Below, piece after piece: positions 23,551-24,929 of a stretch of DNA of 24,929 nucleotides. The position numbers and the translations under genes were made by a program. Under the pieces are notes generated by a model. That model saw only the letters and a program-made list of their open reading frames with translations, was not told the origin of the DNA and searched no databases. This DNA is from Candidatus Woesearchaeota archaeon (GTDB lineage Archaea; Nanobdellota; Nanobdellia; Woesearchaeales; GW2011-AR4). Numbering within the stretch: position 1 is the first letter of the stretch; the number at the start of each line of letters is the position of its first letter. The stretch covers positions 1-24,929 of the forward strand of contig JADHVE010000011.1 of the NCBI GenBank assembly GCA_016784195.1. Reading direction: 5' to 3'.

Positions 23551-23679
23551 ATGAAATTGATAAAGATTTACCCAAAAGAACTAAGGGTTATCGGAATTTA
23601 TGACCGCCCTTTTGATAAGTTTAGAACGGGTAATGTTTTGGTTATTGGCGTTGTTTTCATAGGCGGAGCAAGCACTTAA
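23551..23679 (+). CDS. Possible 42-residue small protein or gene fragment
   Basis: ATG 23551 opens a 42-residue frame ending at TAA 23677-23679. It begins MKLIKIYPKELRVIGIYDRP, and the C-terminal third is hydrophobic (VLVIGVVFIGGAS). A TATA-like CTTTTAATAG (23525-23534) lies about 22 bases upstream. It could be a tiny membrane-associated protein or the N-terminal remnant of a longer gene cut off by the stop. No family recognised. It is divergent from glmS and 45 bases upstream of the next lipoprotein gene. Confidence 0.35.
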   Translation: MKLIKIYPKELRVIGIYDRPFDKFRTGNVLVIGVVFIGGAST

Positions 23680-23715
23680 GGGCTAAAAATTTAATTAAAA
23701 AATAATTAAAACGAA

Positions 23716-23721
23716 GGTGAT
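23716..23721 (+). promoter_or_regulatory. Shine-Dalgarno site of the third lipoprotein gene
   Basis: AAGGTGAT with the core GGTGAT three bases before the ATG at 23725; the same motif precedes both tandem lipoproteins near 3.8-4.4 kb. Confidence 0.55.
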
Positions 23722-23724
23722 TAT

Positions 23725-24417
23725 ATGAAAAATAAAATTGGGGTTATAAGCTTTTTTGCGGTGTTGTTGTTAATTGCCGGATGTGGGCAGAAATCAGTGC
23801 AGGAAAAAGAACTAATAACAGGAGCTGTAATAAGTTCTGATGTTTTAGAAGAAGATTTGAAGGAAGAAATTGTTATAGTTGAGAAAACTGCAGAAAAAGA
23901 GATGGAACCTGAGATTAAGGAGCTGCTAGAGAAAGGCAAAACTGTTAGGAGCATTTCTTACCAACACAAAGGTCCTGAAACTGGCAATTTTTATTATGAC
24001 TTTTATGTTAAGGGAGACAATGTAAGGTATATCCCTAATAGGGAGATAAAATCTGTTGATGATAAGGATTCTTATAACAGCATATATTTAGATAAGGCAG
24101 AAGAAACAGCAGAGGCTCATTGTGATGACCGGCAATGTGTGTATAAGGGAAAGAAAGCAGATTTGAGGTATGTTGATTATAATATCTTAACGCCCTTTGA
24201 TTGGATGGATGAAGTAATTTCAGCAGAAAAAACAGGCGAAGAATTGATTGGAAGCAGAAAAACATGGAAATTAAAAGCAAATGAGGGTACAGAATTATGG
24301 GTAGATGTATACTTTGGAGTGCCTTTGCAGGTTATGCGGGATGGTGAGAAGTATGAATTCATAAAGATGGTCTTTAATAGGCTGGAAGACAGCGATGTGG
24401 TGTCTAATCAGGAATAA
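23725..24417 (+). CDS. Lipoprotein of unknown function
   Basis: A 230-residue protein with a signal peptide and lipobox (LLIAGC, Cys20), so predicted to be lipid-anchored outside the membrane. A charged, probably helical linker (about 40-72) precedes a beta-rich domain. The segment KTVRSISYQHKGPETG, the FYVKGDNVRYI stretch, a Cys pair in HCDDRQC, TWKLKANEGTELWVDVYFGVPLQV and KYEF give the look of an outer-membrane-lipoprotein carrier (LolA/LolB-like) type beta half-barrel; this is by eye and not firm. The two internal cysteines could form a disulfide. Its 3' end overlaps the convergent ABCE1 gene by ten bases. Confidence 0.75.
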   Translation: MKNKIGVISFFAVLLLIAGCGQKSVQEKELITGAVISSDVLEEDLKEEIVIVEKTAEKEMEPEIKELLEKGKTVRSISYQHKGPETGNFYYDFYVKGDNVRYIPNREIKSVDDKDSYNSIYLDKAEETAEAHCDDRQCVYKGKKADLRYVDYNILTPFDWMDEVISAEKTGEELIGSRKTWKLKANEGTELWVDVYFGVPLQVMRDGEKYEFIKMVFNRLEDSDVVSNQE

Positions 24418-24929
24418 TATAATTTTCCTTTTTCTTTTTGCTCGCGGTCTTTGACAGAGCCTTCTTTGTTTACACGAGGCCTTTTGCTTTCTTTATCTCT
24501 TCTAAGGGTTATTTTCAGGTCTTTTAAAAACAGATTCATACCTTCTTCCATTGTAAAGGGGCCTTTTACGTTTCCTTTTATTGCAGGTGTTCCTTCAAAG
24601 ACTGTTAATTTTTGGCTTAGATAATCAATAAACAACAAATCGTGGTCAACAACTAAGGCTGCTGTTCCTTTATGCTCCATCATGTCATGGATTATTTTTG
24701 AGATTAATAATCTTTGTTCTGTATCAAGGTAAGCTGATGGCTCGTCCAATAGGTATAGGCTGGCTTCTTTTGAGAGGCATAAGGCAATTGCTACACGCTG
24801 GAGTTCTCCACCTGAAAGTTGATTTAGTTTTTTTGCCAGTAATGGTTTTATGTTTAATGGCTTTATCAGGTCATTAGTGTGTTTTTTAATAGCGTCTTTT
24901 AAAACATTAATAACTAATTCATCTGAAGT
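24408..24929 (-). CDS. ABCE1/Rli1 ribosome-recycling ATPase, C-terminal part
   Basis: The frame is open to the right edge, so the N-terminal iron-sulphur domain and first nucleotide-binding domain lie outside. What remains is most of the second nucleotide-binding domain: signature LSGGELQRVAIA, Walker B LYLLDEPS, D-loop SAYLD, switch histidine VVDHD, then FIDYLSQKLTVFEG and the ABCE1-specific tail GMNLFLKDLKITLRRD, RPRVNK and DREQKEKGKLYY. ABCE1 splits archaeal ribosomes after termination. The tail motifs separate it from other ABC ATPases. The stop is a TGA (24408-24410), ten bases inside the end of the convergent lipoprotein gene. Confidence 0.95.
   Translation of the reverse strand, partial: TSDELVINVLKDAIKKHTNDLIKPLNIKPLLAKKLNQLSGGELQRVAIALCLSKEASLYLLDEPSAYLDTEQRLLISKIIHDMMEHKGTAALVVDHDLLFIDYLSQKLTVFEGTPAIKGNVKGPFTMEEGMNLFLKDLKITLRRDKESKRPRVNKEGSVKDREQKEKGKLYYS

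Noticed and set aside
1..24929. CRISPR arrays, insertion sequences, rRNA genes
   Set aside because: No regularly spaced repeats, transposase genes with terminal repeats, or rRNA-like sequence were seen.

Overview
The window is about 25 kb of AT-rich DNA from an archaeon. Evidence for Archaea: both subunits of topoisomerase VI preceded by an archaeal Dim2/Pno1-type KH protein, an ABCE1/Rli1 gene, a two-module Lrp-like regulator, an archaeal TrmI, a tRNA with an apparent intron and no encoded CCA, and many genes whose ATG lies 25-29 bases after a TATA-like box (leaderless transcripts). Base composition, compact spacing and the gene set suggest a DPANN lineage (Woesearchaeota/Pacearchaeota-like). 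That placement is inference, not shown.

Layout. 1-1352: the end of nadC and nadX, two steps of NAD synthesis from aspartate. 1415-3664: topoisomerase I. 3777-8026: an envelope block with two tandem paralogous lipoproteins, a membrane-anchored Lon-like (S16) protease without an ATPase, and a two-HKD phospholipase D-type lipoprotein. 8068-9581: an overlapping ATP-grasp/GNAT gene pair, converging on a decayed second ATP-grasp gene (about 9578-10050). 10123-11196 (minus): an alanine dehydrogenase/saccharopine dehydrogenase-like enzyme, then about 480 bases of gene-poor DNA. 11679-16050: PfkB-family kinase, KH protein, top6B and top6A.

16143-18592 is the most unusual part. A 451-residue protein made of two diverged copies of a diadenylate-cyclase-like (DAC) domain is transcribed divergently from a two-module Lrp-like regulator, with palindromes between them. 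18593-19055 looks decayed. Then come a 48-residue four-cysteine protein, a tRNA-Arg(TCT) with an extra ~18 bases in the anticodon stem, a small membrane protein, TrmI and a metallo-beta-lactamase-fold hydrolase. 21142-23475 (minus) holds a GNAT and glmS. The window ends with a small ORF, a third lipoprotein and the 3' part of ABCE1.

Genes that plausibly work together: nadC-nadX; KH/top6B/top6A (a neighbourhood common in archaea); the ATP-grasp/GNAT pair; the envelope block; and the DAC-like protein with its divergent regulator. Three of the four lipoproteins carry a clear GGTGAT ribosome binding site, while most cytoplasmic genes look leaderless.
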